DNA of 64,000 bases from Gaiellasilicea sp963763755 (GCA_963763755.1 CAVXQE010000012.1:434001-498000), one strand, 5' to 3'; numbered from the stretch's first letter, positions 1 through 9,396 are shown. Program-made: numbers and translations. Notes: generated by a model from the letters alone, not told the origin.

Positions 1-602
1 CCTGTGAGGATCAGGACGTTCCGCCCGGCAAGGTCGCCTTCCACCTGGCCGATCTCGTCGCCGAGCGCTACCTCGACCTGATCGACGATCTGAACGAGGA
101 GATCGACGAGGTCGAAGACCTGGTCGAGGAGAAATTCGCAGCGGCGGACGTGCACCGGCGGCTTTCCGAGCTCCGCCACGACGTCCTGCACATCCGCCAG
201 ACACTGTCACCGACGCGCGATGCGATCCATCGGGTCGTGGACGGCAGGGTCCAGGGTGAAGCACGCGACCTGCTGGACGAGCACGAGATGGCGCTCTTCA
301 GCGACGTGTACGACAAGCTGCTGCGCGCGAACGACTCGCTCGAGCTCTCACGCGATCTCGTGGCCGGCGTCCGCGACTTCTACCAGTCGAAGGTCGCGCA
401 GACCCAGAACGAAGTCGTGCAGCGGCTGACGGCGATCGCCTCCATCCTCCTCTTTCCCACCTTCGTGGTCGGTGTCTACGGGCAGAACTTCGATCACATT
501 CCCGAGTTGCACTGGGGCTACGGCTACGCGTTTTCCTGGGCGGTGATCATCGTCGCCACGATCGCGCAGGTCATGTTCTTCCGGCGAAGGAAGTGGATCT
601 GA
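1..602 (+). CDS. corA: CorA-family divalent metal ion transporter, 3' part
   Basis: About 200 C-terminal residues of a CorA-type Mg2+/Co2+ channel; the 5' end lies before the window and the frame is open from base 3. The visible part is the long charged cytoplasmic helix (VAERYLDLIDDLNEEIDEVE), then two membrane segments near the end (ASILLFPTFVVGVYG and FSWAVIIVATIAQVMFF) and a basic tail RRRKWI, as usual for the family. The signature loop after the first membrane helix reads YGQNF instead of the canonical YGMNF. Family assignment is firm; the transported metal cannot be told from sequence. Confidence 0.9.
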   Translation, partial: CEDQDVPPGKVAFHLADLVAERYLDLIDDLNEEIDEVEDLVEEKFAAADVHRRLSELRHDVLHIRQTLSPTRDAIHRVVDGRVQGEARDLLDEHEMALFSDVYDKLLRANDSLELSRDLVAGVRDFYQSKVAQTQNEVVQRLTAIASILLFPTFVVGVYGQNFDHIPELHWGYGYAFSWAVIIVATIAQVMFFRRRKWI

Positions 603-624
603 CCCTCGTCGGTACGCTGGACTG

Positions 625-1073
625 ATGCCGTTCTTCATCTGCCCGAACTGCAAGGATCGCTCGGTCGACCACGACGGCCGCCAGGGGATCCTGCAGCAGG
701 CCGTCGCGTGCGAGCGCTGCGGGTTCGGGTTCCTCTTCGAGCTGCATGGACGACTACTACCCGGCGCCGAACACCGGGTCTCGTTGCCTGTGACAAGAAC
801 GGTCGCATCCTCGCGGCGGGCCGCGGCGTCTTCGAGCTGACCGGCTACCGGGACGCCGACCTGATGGGCAAGGACGTCGTCGACGCCTTCGGCCTCGCAG
901 GTTTCGAGGACGGCAAGAGCCCGGTCGCCATCGCGCTCGAGTGGGGCGTGCGGCAGCTCGGCGAGAAGCTCGAGCTGCGCTCGCGCGCCGGTCAGATCAA
1001 GCCCATCACGGCGGACATCTTCCCCGCGTACGACGACGACGGCGGCCTGCTCGTCGCCCTTTCGCCCCGCTAG
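625..1073 (+). CDS. Zinc-ribbon plus PAS-domain protein (frameshifted)
   Basis: The start MPFFICPNCKDRSVDHDGR carries a CPNC pair followed by CERC about 20 residues on, a small zinc ribbon. After two apparent one-base insertions (near 750, in FEL|MDDYYP, and near 781, in NTG|LVACDKNG) the frame continues as a PAS-like domain (NGRILAAGRGVFELTGYRD ... SRAGQIKPITADIFP) ending at TAG 1071-1073. Removing both bases gives one protein of about 149 residues. A lone zinc ribbon-PAS protein is probably a small sensor or adaptor; no output domain is present. It ends 2 bases before the thioesterase gene, so the two may be co-transcribed. Confidence 0.65.
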
Positions 1074-1075
1074 CG

Positions 1076-1465
1076 ATGCACGAGAAGCGCATCGACCTTC
1101 GCTGGCGCGACCTCGACGCCTACGGCCACGTCAATCAGGCCGTCTACCTCACGTTCGCGGAGGAGGTCCTCGACCACTGGTTCCAGCAGAAGCTCGGCCT
1201 GAGACCCGGCACCGTCTGGGACTACGTCGCGGCGCGGACGACGATCGAGTACCGCTCCGAGCTTCGCCTCACCGACGTGCAGGTGGTCGGCTCCGCGTCC
1301 CTCGCCCGGCTCGGCACCAAGAGCGTGACCGCGAATGTGACGCTCGCCTCACCCGACGGCCGGGTGGTCGCCGAGCTCGAGCTCGTCGTCGCCGCGATCG
1401 ACGGCAAGGGCGGAGCGAGCCGGCCGCTCACCGAGCAGGAACGGGAGGCGCTGGCAGCGCCGTAG
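1076..1465 (+). CDS. Acyl-CoA thioesterase, 4HBT hotdog fold
   Basis: A 129-residue protein starting MHEKRIDLRWRDLDAYGHVN. The D-x-x-GHVN motif with NQAVYLTFAEEVLDHW is the catalytic region of 4-hydroxybenzoyl-CoA thioesterase/YbgC-type hotdog enzymes, which hydrolyse acyl-CoA thioesters. Length and motif position at residues 13-20 fit the family. The ATG was chosen because it follows the previous stop by 2 bases and places the conserved WRD..GHVN at its usual distance from the N terminus. The 3' end overlaps the convergent nth gene by 38 bases. The substrate is not predictable. Confidence 0.85.
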   Translation: MHEKRIDLRWRDLDAYGHVNQAVYLTFAEEVLDHWFQQKLGLRPGTVWDYVAARTTIEYRSELRLTDVQVVGSASLARLGTKSVTANVTLASPDGRVVAELELVVAAIDGKGGASRPLTEQEREALAAP

Positions 1466-2135
1466 CCGCGACGCGGCTCGACGGGCAGAGATCGTTGAGG
1501 ACGCACTCCTCGCAGAGTGGGCGGCGGGCATCGCAGATCCGACGGCCGTGCCAGATCAGCAGGTGCGGGAAACGACCCCAGTCGTCCCGCGGGACGAGCT
1601 TCATCAGGTCGCGCTCGATCTTCACCGGATCCTCGTTCCTGGTGAGCCCGAGCCGCTGCGAGAGTCGACGCACGTGCGTGTCGACGACAACCCCCTGCGG
1701 AGTCCCGAGCTCCGCCGCGACGACATTGGCTGTCTTGCGCGCGACGCCGGGCAGCCGCAGGAGCTCGTCGATCGTGCGCGGCACCTCGCCGTCGAACTCC
1801 TCCAGCAAGACGCGCATCGTGCCGCGAATCGACTTCGCCTTCTGTCGGAAGAAGCCGGTCGCGTAGACGTCCCGTTCGAGCTCCTCCTGCGGCACCGCGA
1901 GGTAATCCTCAGGCCGCCGGTACTTCTCGAAGAGGCGCTCGGTGACGCGGTTCACGTTCACGTCCGTCGTCTGCGCCGACAACATCACGGAGACGAGCAG
2001 CTCCAACGGGTTGCGGAAGCTGAGCGCGATCCGCGCATCCGCGTGCTCGGCCGCGAGCCGTTCGATGATCGGCCGGATCCGATCGCGTCTGCGCCCGACG
2101 GGCCGGCGCGCCTCGCGGACGAAGCTACGTGGCAA
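1428..2135 (-). CDS. nth: Endonuclease III, base-excision repair glycosylase/AP lyase
   Basis: About 235 residues with the full endonuclease III layout: helix-hairpin-helix LPGVARKTANVVAAE carrying the catalytic lysine, then VVDTHVRRLSQRLG with the catalytic aspartate, and a C-terminal 4Fe-4S loop with C-x6-C-x2-C-x5-C spacing (CDARRPLCEECVLNDLC). It removes oxidised pyrimidines and cleaves the abasic site. The start is uncertain: TTG at 2135 gives a normal N terminus (LPRSFVREARRPVG) and overlaps the end of the upstream phosphoesterase by 11 bases; longer in-frame extensions read into that gene and are unlikely. Confidence 0.93.
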   Translation of the reverse strand: MPRSFVREARRPVGRRRDRIRPIIERLAAEHADARIALSFRNPLELLVSVMLSAQTTDVNVNRVTERLFEKYRRPEDYLAVPQEELERDVYATGFFRQKAKSIRGTMRVLLEEFDGEVPRTIDELLRLPGVARKTANVVAAELGTPQGVVVDTHVRRLSQRLGLTRNEDPVKIERDLMKLVPRDDWGRFPHLLIWHGRRICDARRPLCEECVLNDLCPSSRVAATALPAPPVPAR

Positions 2136-2814
2136 TGCTCTCGAAGTACGCCGACACCGCGTCGGGATCCTCCGGCTCCAGGAGCCACCCGGCGACCTGA
2201 TCCGCGCTGGGATAGCCACTCGCCCGGATCAGGGCGGCTGCCGAGTCGACGGCGTACGGCGTCTGCCGGAAATCGACGCTTTCGCCGTCCACCAGCAGCC
2301 AGAACGCGCCCTGCTTGCCCTCGTAGGGAATGCCGACACTGCCGGCGTTGACGAAGCGGATCCCGTCGACAACGCGCTCGAACTGGACATGCGTGTGCCC
2401 GCCGACGACGAGGGACTCCTCCACTCCTTCGAGGGCGGCTCGGAAGCGCTCGTCGGACGAGTCACGGGTCAGGATCTCGTCGTCGTCGCGCGGCGACCCG
2501 TGGCAGTAGAGGACGCCGCCGAGCGCCACGGCCTGTGGGAGCTCGTGCAGGAACGCAACCGACGCCGGGTCGAGATTGCCGGCGATCCACTCCCAGGTTC
2601 CCTCGGGCGCGCGCGGCGACTCGCGGTCCGCGTTGCCGCGGACGAAGACGGCATCGAGCCCGACGAGCGCGTCGAGGCACTCGCGTGGGAACGGCCCCGC
2701 GACGACGTCCCCGCCGCACACGATCCGGTCGACGTCGAGCGACGCGACCTCCGCCAGCACTGCCTCCAGCGCGGGCAGGTTGCCGTGGACGTCACAGAGA
2801 ACAGCGACGCGCAT
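2125..2814 (-). CDS. Metallophosphoesterase, YfcE/MJ0936-like
   Basis: A 229-residue calcineurin-like phosphoesterase. Metal-binding motifs appear in order: DVHGN near the N terminus, CGGDVVAGP, VRGNADRE, YCHGSPRDDDE and GGHTHVQF. Such proteins are small Mn2+-dependent phosphodiesterases of broad specificity. The ATG at 2814 overlaps the TGA of the AddA-like gene by one base (TGATG), so it is translationally coupled to the helicase-nuclease pair; that linkage suggests, without proving, a role with nucleic-acid ends or repair. Confidence 0.88.
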   Translation of the reverse strand: MRVAVLCDVHGNLPALEAVLAEVASLDVDRIVCGGDVVAGPFPRECLDALVGLDAVFVRGNADRESPRAPEGTWEWIAGNLDPASVAFLHELPQAVALGGVLYCHGSPRDDDEILTRDSSDERFRAALEGVEESLVVGGHTHVQFERVVDGIRFVNAGSVGIPYEGKQGAFWLLVDGESVDFRQTPYAVDSAAALIRASGYPSADQVAGWLLEPEDPDAVSAYFESIAT

Positions 2815-5800
2815 CAGGAGACTCCAGCCAGCTCGGGCGGACGAGAGCGCAGCCGGGTGCCGGCGCACACGACATCGAGAGCAGGGCAGCCCGCGCAGAT
2901 GAACTCGCTCGGTGTCGGCTGGAATTCGCCGGCACGGATCCTGCCGATCGCCTCCGAGAGCTCTGCTTCGAGCGCGGTGGTGTCCGCGCGCGTGAAGGTG
3001 GTCGAGACGACGGCGTCGGCGCGCTCGAGGAAGTGGTAGACGACCTCCACCTCCTCTGCTCCGGCCCGGAAGCAGGCCAGCGCGTAGACGAGCCGCTGCA
3101 GCCGATAGTCGGCCTCGACGATCTCTTCCGGCGAGCCTTCGGCGAGCGAGTTCGTCTTGTAGTCGAGGACGAGTGCCCGTGAGCCGTCGCGGTGGAGGAC
3201 GTCCAGCCGTCCGTGCAGGAGGACGCCGTCGTGCTCGAATGCGAATGGTCGCTCCGGCCGTGCTCCCGCGAGCAGGGCGATCCGCCTTGCGAGCTCGGAG
3301 CTGCAATACGACGCGACGAAGCCGGCGATGCGAGCCAGCTCGTCCTCGGTCACGGCCGGATACCAGGCACGTACCTGCTCGACGTCCGGAGGCGCCGGCG
3401 CCGTCAGGTCGACGAGTTCGAGCAGGCGGTGGACGGCGTCGCCGACCTCGGTCGCTGCCAGGCCGCTCCGCCCGGCAACAGTCCCGTGCGCATCTGCAGG
3501 CCGCATGCCGGCCACCCGCTCGGCGTAGTAGCGGTACGAGCAGCGCTCGAAGAGCGCGAGCGCGCTGTACGAAAGCCGGCGCACTTCGTGAAGGGGCGGC
3601 TCGGGCAACGCCTGAATCGGCGCGAGCACCGGCGCGAGCGGCGGTAGTGGCGGTGCTGCTCCCGGCGAGAAGAGCGCAAGCTGGCCGGTCTCGTCGTCGA
3701 CCACTGCCTCGACGTGCTCGACCACGCGCACGGGCTCGGCTGCCGGCGGCGTTCGGTCGACGCGGACGAGCACCCGTGCGCCTTCCCGTTCCAGTTCGAT
3801 CGGCGCCTCGAGCGCGCCGGCAAGCTCAGCGGCGCAATCGAGCCGGCCGAGCACCCAGCCGATCGGTGTCTTCTCGTCGGCCTTGCGGTGCGAATCAATG
3901 GAACCGGAGACGATCAGCCGGTCGATCGCACGGGTCATCGCAACGTAGTACAGGCGCAGCCGCTCGGCCTCGTCCTCGGCCTGGCGCGCGTCCTTGACGT
4001 TCTCGTAGTCCAAGACGCCGTGGCGCTTGCCCGTCACCGGATCGGCAACGCGGAAGCCGAAGCGCCCGTCCGAGAGACAGAGGATCTCGTCCGCCGACGG
4101 CGCGTTCCGGTCTCGTCCTGCGTCGGCGACCACGACCACCTTGAACTCGAGCCCCTTCGCGCCGTGGATCGTGAGCAGGCGCACCGCGTCCGCTCCCTCC
4201 TCCTCGGCGACTGCGTCACGCTCCGCGGCGCCGACGGCCTCCTGCTCCTCGACGAAGCGAACGAAGCTCTCGAGATCGGGGCCGCGCAACTCCTCGTAGG
4301 AGCGAGCGATCCGTGCGAGCTTGCGCAGGTTCGCGTAGCGGCGGCGGCCGTCCCACTGGGCAAGGACAGCGAGGTCGTAGTCGTGGTCGGCGACGATCCG
4401 CTCGCAGAGCCGCTCGAGCGAGAGCCGCGCCGCGGCCTCCACCAGTCGGTCGTAGCGCTGGCGAAACGCGCGCAGGAGCCGGACGTCCCGCTCGTCGAGA
4501 TCCGCAGGCAGCGAGCGCTCGAGCCCGGTGAAGATCGGCCCACGCGCGGCCCGTCGAATCAGCAGCAGCGCGTCGTTCGACACGCCGACGAACGGCGAGG
4601 CGAGGACGGAGACGAGCGCCTCGTCGTCGTAGCGGTTCTGGAGCAGGCGCAGGTACGAGAGGAGGTCGACGACCTGCTGCTGGCCGAAGTAGCCGCGGCC
4701 GGTCGCGCGGTAGGTGGCCAGACCGGCTTCACGCAGCTCCTCCTCGTACCACTCGGCGTCGGTGCCGGCGGCGAACAGCAGGACGATTTCCCCTGCGCTC
4801 GCTGCACCGCTGTCGACGAGCTCCTTCACGCGCCGCGCGACGTGGCGTGCCTCGGCACGGCGCCAGTGGACACCGCTGTCGGCGTACGCGGTCTTGTCCG
4901 TCACGAGCAGCTCGACCGGCGTTCCGAACACCGGGTCGGGGAACTCGCCGGAGGCAGCGAGCGGCTGGAACTCCTCGCCGAACTCGGCGCCGAAGAGGTG
5001 GTTGACGACCGAGAGCACCTCGGGCCGCGAGCGGTAGTTCCGCGTCAGCGGCAGCAGCGTGTCGGCCTGCGCGCGCCGCTCGCGGAAGACCTGCACGTCC
5101 GCGTGCCTGAAGCCGTAGATGGACTGGAACTCGTCGCCGACGAAGAACCGCTCCGTGTCGGGGCCTGTGAGCAGGTCGACGAGCTCGCACTGCAATCGAT
5201 TGGTGTCCTGGAACTCGTCGACCATGATCGAGCGGAAGCGCAGCTGCTCGCGCTCTCGCAGCGTCTCGTTTTCCCGCAGCAGGTCGCGCGCGCGGAGCTG
5301 GAGATCCTCGAAGTCGAGCGCCGACTCACGATCCTTGGCATCCGAGTACGCCTGGGCGAACCCCAGCAGGAGCTCCTGCAGCAGCTCGCGGTCACGCAGC
5401 GCGAGCTCGTCGAGCGCCGCCTGTTCGACGGCGTTCCGCGCTTCCTCGTACGTCGCTGCGCGCTCGCCGCGTGCCCGCAGGCCACTGAGATCGAGCAACC
5501 GCTCGGGGAGCTGCGGCGCTTCCGTCAGGGCGAGCGCCTGCGCGGCCGCGGCGCGAGCTGCGTCGGTGGCTGCGACATCGTCCGCGAGACACCGGGAGGC
5601 CTCGGCCAGCTCTGCGAGCCGCGCCTCGAGGCCCGGCCGCTCGCCCAACTCGAGCGCGAGCTCCCGGCCGGCCGAGCGGAGGGTTTCGTACACGGTGGTC
5701 AGCATCCGGCGCAACCCCGCCGCGCCGTAGGTCGCGAGCAGCCTCAGCCGCGCCGGGTCGTCTCCCGCACAGAACTCGTTCAGCGCCGCCTCGAACGCCT

Positions 5801-6176
5801 CGCCGCGAATCACACGTCCCTGGCTGTCGTCCAGAACGCGAAACCGCGGGTCGAGTCCGGCGGCGAACGGGTGCGCCTTCAGCAGTCGCAAGCAGAAGCC
5901 GTGGATCGTCGAGATCCAGGCTCCGTCGAGCGAACGAGCGAGATCGTGGCGTCCCAGCTCGTGCAGGCGCGAGCGGATCCGGCCGCGCAGCTCGCCCGCC
6001 GCACGCTCCGTGTACGTGATCACGAGCATCGACTCGACGTCGAGACCGCGCTCGCACACCGCCTCGACGAAGCGCTCGACGAGCACCGTCGTCTTGCCCG
6101 TCCCCGCACCCGCCGAGACGAAGACCTGCCCCCGCGCCGCGATCGCTGCGGCCTGCTGATCGTTCGGGGTTCTCAT
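2814..6176 (-). CDS. addA: AddA/RecB-like ATP-dependent helicase-nuclease subunit
   Basis: A 1120-residue UvrD-family helicase with a C-terminal nuclease. Seen in order: Walker A SAGAGTGKTT near residue 25, DEFQDTN near 320, GDEFQSIYGFRHAD, RNYRSRPEVL, LLTIHGAKGLEFK near 670, YVAMTRA, and a PD-(D/E)xK core (HGRLDVLH ... LDYKTNS) near 1007. A cysteine in ERCSYRYY near 878 plus CAGCPALDVVC at the end resembles the iron-sulfur staple of AddB/Cas4-type nucleases. Start ATG 6176 overlaps the previous gene as ATGA. With the next gene it should form a two-subunit double-strand-break resection machine equivalent to RecBCD, AddAB or AdnAB. Confidence 0.9.
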   Translation of the reverse strand: MRTPNDQQAAAIAARGQVFVSAGAGTGKTTVLVERFVEAVCERGLDVESMLVITYTERAAGELRGRIRSRLHELGRHDLARSLDGAWISTIHGFCLRLLKAHPFAAGLDPRFRVLDDSQGRVIRGEAFEAALNEFCAGDDPARLRLLATYGAAGLRRMLTTVYETLRSAGRELALELGERPGLEARLAELAEASRCLADDVAATDAARAAAAQALALTEAPQLPERLLDLSGLRARGERAATYEEARNAVEQAALDELALRDRELLQELLLGFAQAYSDAKDRESALDFEDLQLRARDLLRENETLREREQLRFRSIMVDEFQDTNRLQCELVDLLTGPDTERFFVGDEFQSIYGFRHADVQVFRERRAQADTLLPLTRNYRSRPEVLSVVNHLFGAEFGEEFQPLAASGEFPDPVFGTPVELLVTDKTAYADSGVHWRRAEARHVARRVKELVDSGAASAGEIVLLFAAGTDAEWYEEELREAGLATYRATGRGYFGQQQVVDLLSYLRLLQNRYDDEALVSVLASPFVGVSNDALLLIRRAARGPIFTGLERSLPADLDERDVRLLRAFRQRYDRLVEAAARLSLERLCERIVADHDYDLAVLAQWDGRRRYANLRKLARIARSYEELRGPDLESFVRFVEEQEAVGAAERDAVAEEEGADAVRLLTIHGAKGLEFKVVVVADAGRDRNAPSADEILCLSDGRFGFRVADPVTGKRHGVLDYENVKDARQAEDEAERLRLYYVAMTRAIDRLIVSGSIDSHRKADEKTPIGWVLGRLDCAAELAGALEAPIELEREGARVLVRVDRTPPAAEPVRVVEHVEAVVDDETGQLALFSPGAAPPLPPLAPVLAPIQALPEPPLHEVRRLSYSALALFERCSYRYYAERVAGMRPADAHGTVAGRSGLAATEVGDAVHRLLELVDLTAPAPPDVEQVRAWYPAVTEDELARIAGFVASYCSSELARRIALLAGARPERPFAFEHDGVLLHGRLDVLHRDGSRALVLDYKTNSLAEGSPEEIVEADYRLQRLVYALACFRAGAEEVEVVYHFLERADAVVSTTFTRADTTALEAELSEAIGRIRAGEFQPTPSEFICAGCPALDVVCAGTRLRSRPPELAGVS

Positions 6177-9109
6177 GCTCTCCTGATCCGGCACATGCGC
6201 CAGAGGTCGCACCAGGCCGGACAGCCGTCCGTCCCCTTCGGGTCGTGACGCACGTCGCCCGCCCGGATGCGCAGCGCGAGGCCGCGCGCGAGATCGCGCG
6301 CGCCTTCGACCTGCGCCCAGAACGCGTCCTCTTCGAGGTAGTCGTTCTTGACGAAGCCCGGCAGCACGTCGTCCTTGGCGTCGGCACGGAGCAGGCCGCG
6401 CGCGCGGCGCTCGCCCGCGAGCGGCCGGTAGAGACCGCCGAGCGGCTCGATTCCGACCAGGTCCCGCAGCACGAGCATGTAGAGCGGGATCTGGAGCCGA
6501 AGCTCCTTCTCGATCTCCGCTGCGGAGTGACCCGTGCGGCCGGACTTGTAGTCCTGGACGATCCCTCGCGCGCTCCCCGGATCGAGGTCGATCCGGTCGA
6601 TCTTGCCCGACAGCGTGATCCCGTCACCGAGGTCGAGGCCGCGCTGCAGCTCGGGCGCCGATCGCTCGGAGCCGAATCCGACCTCGAACTTGCGCGGCAC
6701 GAGCGGCGAGGGCGAACGTGCCTCGTCGCGAACCAGCTGCTCGAGGTCACGCCGGAGGCTCTGCTCGAGCTCACGCCGCTCCAGCTCGGTCATCTCCATC
6801 TTCACGCCTCCGAGCGCGCCGTCCAGGCACTCGCCGAGGAAGACGAGTGCGTCGTCGAGGCGGCTCTCGTCGACGGTGTCGCTCCCGATCGCCCGCGGCA
6901 GGCCGGCATAGAAGCGGTGCAGGGTCGTGTGCGCGACCGAGCCACGCAGCATCGCGTCGACCCTCCTGTCGATCTGGCGCGGCGAGATCAACCGCTCGAA
7001 GAACCAGGCCGACGAGCAGTCGGCGAAACGCTCGAGCTCTGTGACGTTGAACGGCGACTTTGCGGAGAGCTCCCCCAGCACGCGCGGATGCATGAGCTTG
7101 GTCTCGCGCGTGAACGCGCCGCGAGCGCGCTCGAGCTGCCGCTCCCAGCCATTTGCGGCCGCCAGCGCCTGCGCACCGTCGAGCTCGGTCACCGCAAGCA
7201 GGGCGAGTGCCCGCAGCCGCTCTCGCTCGGTCGGCGCCTCCTCCAGCTCCCAGGTGAGTTGCGAGAGCGGCCGCCGCCGCGTCCAGCGCCGCACGTCGTC
7301 GGGATCGAAGAGCGCCACGACCTCGTCCCAGAAGGGGCTCGGCTCGCGAGGGCTTCCCTCGTCGGTCGCCGCTTCGCGGACGAGCGTCAGTCGTCGCGTC
7401 GCCCGCGTGCAGGCGGTGTAGAAGAGGTAGCGCTCACGCTCCACGGCGTCTGGGCGCACGAGCCTCGCGTGTGCGTCCCTGTCGAGCGCGCCGCGCACAT
7501 CGTCGTCGAGGAACGGGGAAGGGTTGCCACGGCGGGGCAGCGTCCCCTCCTCGAGACCGAGCAGGAAGACCGCGTCGAAGCGTCGGGTGCGAGCGCGCGC
7601 CAGGTCGAGGACGGCAACGCGGCCCCGCTCTCCTGCAGACCCCAGCCGCACCTCCGTGTGCTCGAGTGCCGCCAGCACTTCATCGGCTGTCAGCTCGCCG
7701 CCGAGCGCGCGCCAGCCGTCGAGCTCGTCGAGGAGCCGTGCGATCGCGTCGTAGGCACGCAGGTCAGCCCGGCTCGACTCGCCTACCGGCGGTGCCTCGA
7801 GGCCGTGCGCGCCACGCAGCATCGCGGCCGTCACCGCACGGACAGCCTCCACCGGCCCGACCGCGCTGCGGAGCGTCTCGAGCGGGGGTAGCGGCTGCCC
7901 GTCTCGGAGCTTGATCGTCTCCTCCTCGACCGCATCCCGGGAGGAGACTCCGCGGCCACGGAGCCTGCCTTCGAGAAAGTCGACGTTCGAGCGGGTGAAG
8001 CCGGAGAACGGCGAGCGGAGGTAGGCGTAGAGGTCGCGGCGGCCGCCCTGGTGCCACTCGAAGCGGAGCAGTGCGAGCAGCGCCTGCCCGAATGCGGTCT
8101 GGCCGAGCCGGATCCGCCCCTCGATCGCGACCGGGATTCCAAGCGTTCCGAGCACGGTCTCCAGGGACGCACGCCAGCGCTCGAGCGAAGGAACGACGAG
8201 TGCAATCTCCTCGAGCGGTGTCCCGCTCGCCGCGAGCTCCCGAATCTCCTCCGAGACGAGCTCCAGCGAGGCGCGTGACCCTGCAGCCTCGAAGAACCGG
8301 ATGGCACCGTCGAGCGCAGGGCCTGCGGGCGGCGTATCGGCGAAGAGGTGGCGCTCCAGGTGCGCGAGCGCCTCGTGGCCGTACTCCGCGGCGCGGGGCG
8401 GGAACTCCTCGATCTGCCCGCCCGCGAGCGCGGCGAGATCCTCCTGCGTTCGGCGCAGCGACGTGAAAGCAGCGCGGCCCGGCTCGTAGGGAAGCGAGAC
8501 GGTTACCTCCGTGCGCCCTGAGAGCGCCTCCAGCAGCCCCCACTCCGCGCCGGTCAGATCCTCGAATCCGTAGGCGAAGACCGGTCGGCCGTCCCACGCC
8601 TCGAGCTCCGATCGAAGCCGCTCGACCGCACGGCGCCGAAGCAGGTCGCGATCCCAGAGGCCGAGGCGATCGAGCTCCGCTCGATAGGCGGCGTAGAGCA
8701 GCCCGAGATCTCCTTCCAGTTGCTCAGGCTCGAGCAGACCGGACTCGAGCTCCGAAAGCGCGGCCAGAAGCGAATCGGCAAAGCCCGCAAACCGCGCGGA
8801 GCGTCCGAGACCATTCAGCGGTGTTCCAGTGAGGATGCGCCGCGCCACAAATGCGCGCTGCGCGTCACTCGTGACGGTTCGGGCATCGGTCGAGCCGAGC
8901 GCGAGCTCGCGGAAAACGTCGTCGAACGTGCCGATCGACCCTGCGAGCAGGGCGCCGGCGCGCCGCAGCAGGTCACGCTCGATCCGGTCGACGTCCGTTC
9001 TGTTGGGGACGATCAGGACCGGATCGCTGTCGATCGCCGCGAGGTACCCCTCGAGGAGACGCGCGATCTTGCCGGCTTTCGCCGGCCCGAGGACGAGAGC
9101 CAGGCCCAT
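6173..9109 (-). CDS. addB: AddB-like ATP-dependent nuclease subunit
   Basis: A 978-residue partner of the AddA-like gene. The N terminus has a P-loop variant GPAKAGK, mid-protein helicase remnants include LLGLEEGTLPRRG and YTACTRATRRL, and the C terminus holds a PD-(D/E)xK nuclease (LSGKIDRIDLD ... QDYKSGRTG near residue 850). A cysteine in ADCSSAWFF near 698 and three terminal cysteines (CPAWCDLWRMC) match the spaced Fe-S ligands of AddB-type nucleases. The downstream subunit starts inside its stop codon, as expected for subunits made in equal amounts. Whether it is closer to AddB or AdnA needs a tree. Confidence 0.85.
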   Translation of the reverse strand: MGLALVLGPAKAGKIARLLEGYLAAIDSDPVLIVPNRTDVDRIERDLLRRAGALLAGSIGTFDDVFRELALGSTDARTVTSDAQRAFVARRILTGTPLNGLGRSARFAGFADSLLAALSELESGLLEPEQLEGDLGLLYAAYRAELDRLGLWDRDLLRRRAVERLRSELEAWDGRPVFAYGFEDLTGAEWGLLEALSGRTEVTVSLPYEPGRAAFTSLRRTQEDLAALAGGQIEEFPPRAAEYGHEALAHLERHLFADTPPAGPALDGAIRFFEAAGSRASLELVSEEIRELAASGTPLEEIALVVPSLERWRASLETVLGTLGIPVAIEGRIRLGQTAFGQALLALLRFEWHQGGRRDLYAYLRSPFSGFTRSNVDFLEGRLRGRGVSSRDAVEEETIKLRDGQPLPPLETLRSAVGPVEAVRAVTAAMLRGAHGLEAPPVGESSRADLRAYDAIARLLDELDGWRALGGELTADEVLAALEHTEVRLGSAGERGRVAVLDLARARTRRFDAVFLLGLEEGTLPRRGNPSPFLDDDVRGALDRDAHARLVRPDAVERERYLFYTACTRATRRLTLVREAATDEGSPREPSPFWDEVVALFDPDDVRRWTRRRPLSQLTWELEEAPTERERLRALALLAVTELDGAQALAAANGWERQLERARGAFTRETKLMHPRVLGELSAKSPFNVTELERFADCSSAWFFERLISPRQIDRRVDAMLRGSVAHTTLHRFYAGLPRAIGSDTVDESRLDDALVFLGECLDGALGGVKMEMTELERRELEQSLRRDLEQLVRDEARSPSPLVPRKFEVGFGSERSAPELQRGLDLGDGITLSGKIDRIDLDPGSARGIVQDYKSGRTGHSAAEIEKELRLQIPLYMLVLRDLVGIEPLGGLYRPLAGERRARGLLRADAKDDVLPGFVKNDYLEEDAFWAQVEGARDLARGLALRIRAGDVRHDPKGTDGCPAWCDLWRMCRIRRA

Positions 9110-9149
9110 CTGCCCATGGTAGTCCGGGCTTCCGACACCCCGGCTTACG

Positions 9150-9187
9150 AAAAAGGTGGAAAGAGCGGGGTTTCCCCCGCGCTCTCA
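9150..9187 (-). terminator. Probable intrinsic terminator after the Lsr2-like gene
   Basis: Read on the minus strand, AGAGCGCGGGGG-AAA-CCCCGCTCT forms a GC-rich hairpin with a 2-base bulge, followed by TTTCCACCTTTTT. It begins 12 bases after the stop of the 9199-9396 gene and lies before addB, so it would separate the two transcripts. Confidence 0.5.
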
Positions 9188-9198
9188 CACGTCTGGCG

Positions 9199-9396
9199 CT
9201 ACTGGGTCGCCGACTTCGGCCGGCGGCCGCGACGCGCGACCTGGCGGCCGCCCATCTTCTCGGCCTCGGCGTCGGTGACGTCGAGCTCACGCACGCCCTT
9301 GCGGGCGTCGTGGAACGTGATGCGAATCGTCGCGCCCTTACCCTCGGCGATCTCGGTGCCCGAGATATCGGACACAAGCACGGTCTTGCGAGCCAC
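9199..9396 (-). CDS. Small basic Lsr2-like protein with AT-hook-like tail
   Basis: A 65-residue protein starting MARKTVLVSDISGTEIAEG. GTG at 9396 was chosen because AAGGAGGA sits just upstream. The first ~45 residues follow the beta-hairpin/helix pattern of the Lsr2 N-terminal dimerisation domain (KTVLVSDISG ... RELDVTDAEAEKM), and the tail GRQVARRGRRPKSATQ has a GRRP core like the minor-groove hook of Lsr2 and H-NS analogues. It lacks the usual C-terminal Lsr2 domain. A role as a small nucleoid protein is inferred from this similarity; the neighbour is a DNA topoisomerase. Confidence 0.55.
   Translation of the reverse strand: MARKTVLVSDISGTEIAEGKGATIRITFHDARKGVRELDVTDAEAEKMGGRQVARRGRRPKSATQ

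Noticed and set aside
3714..6248. A long plus-strand frame of 844 codons opposite addA
   Set aside because: High GC makes long open frames on the opposite strand; the translation has no domain and addA on the minus strand has all helicase motifs.
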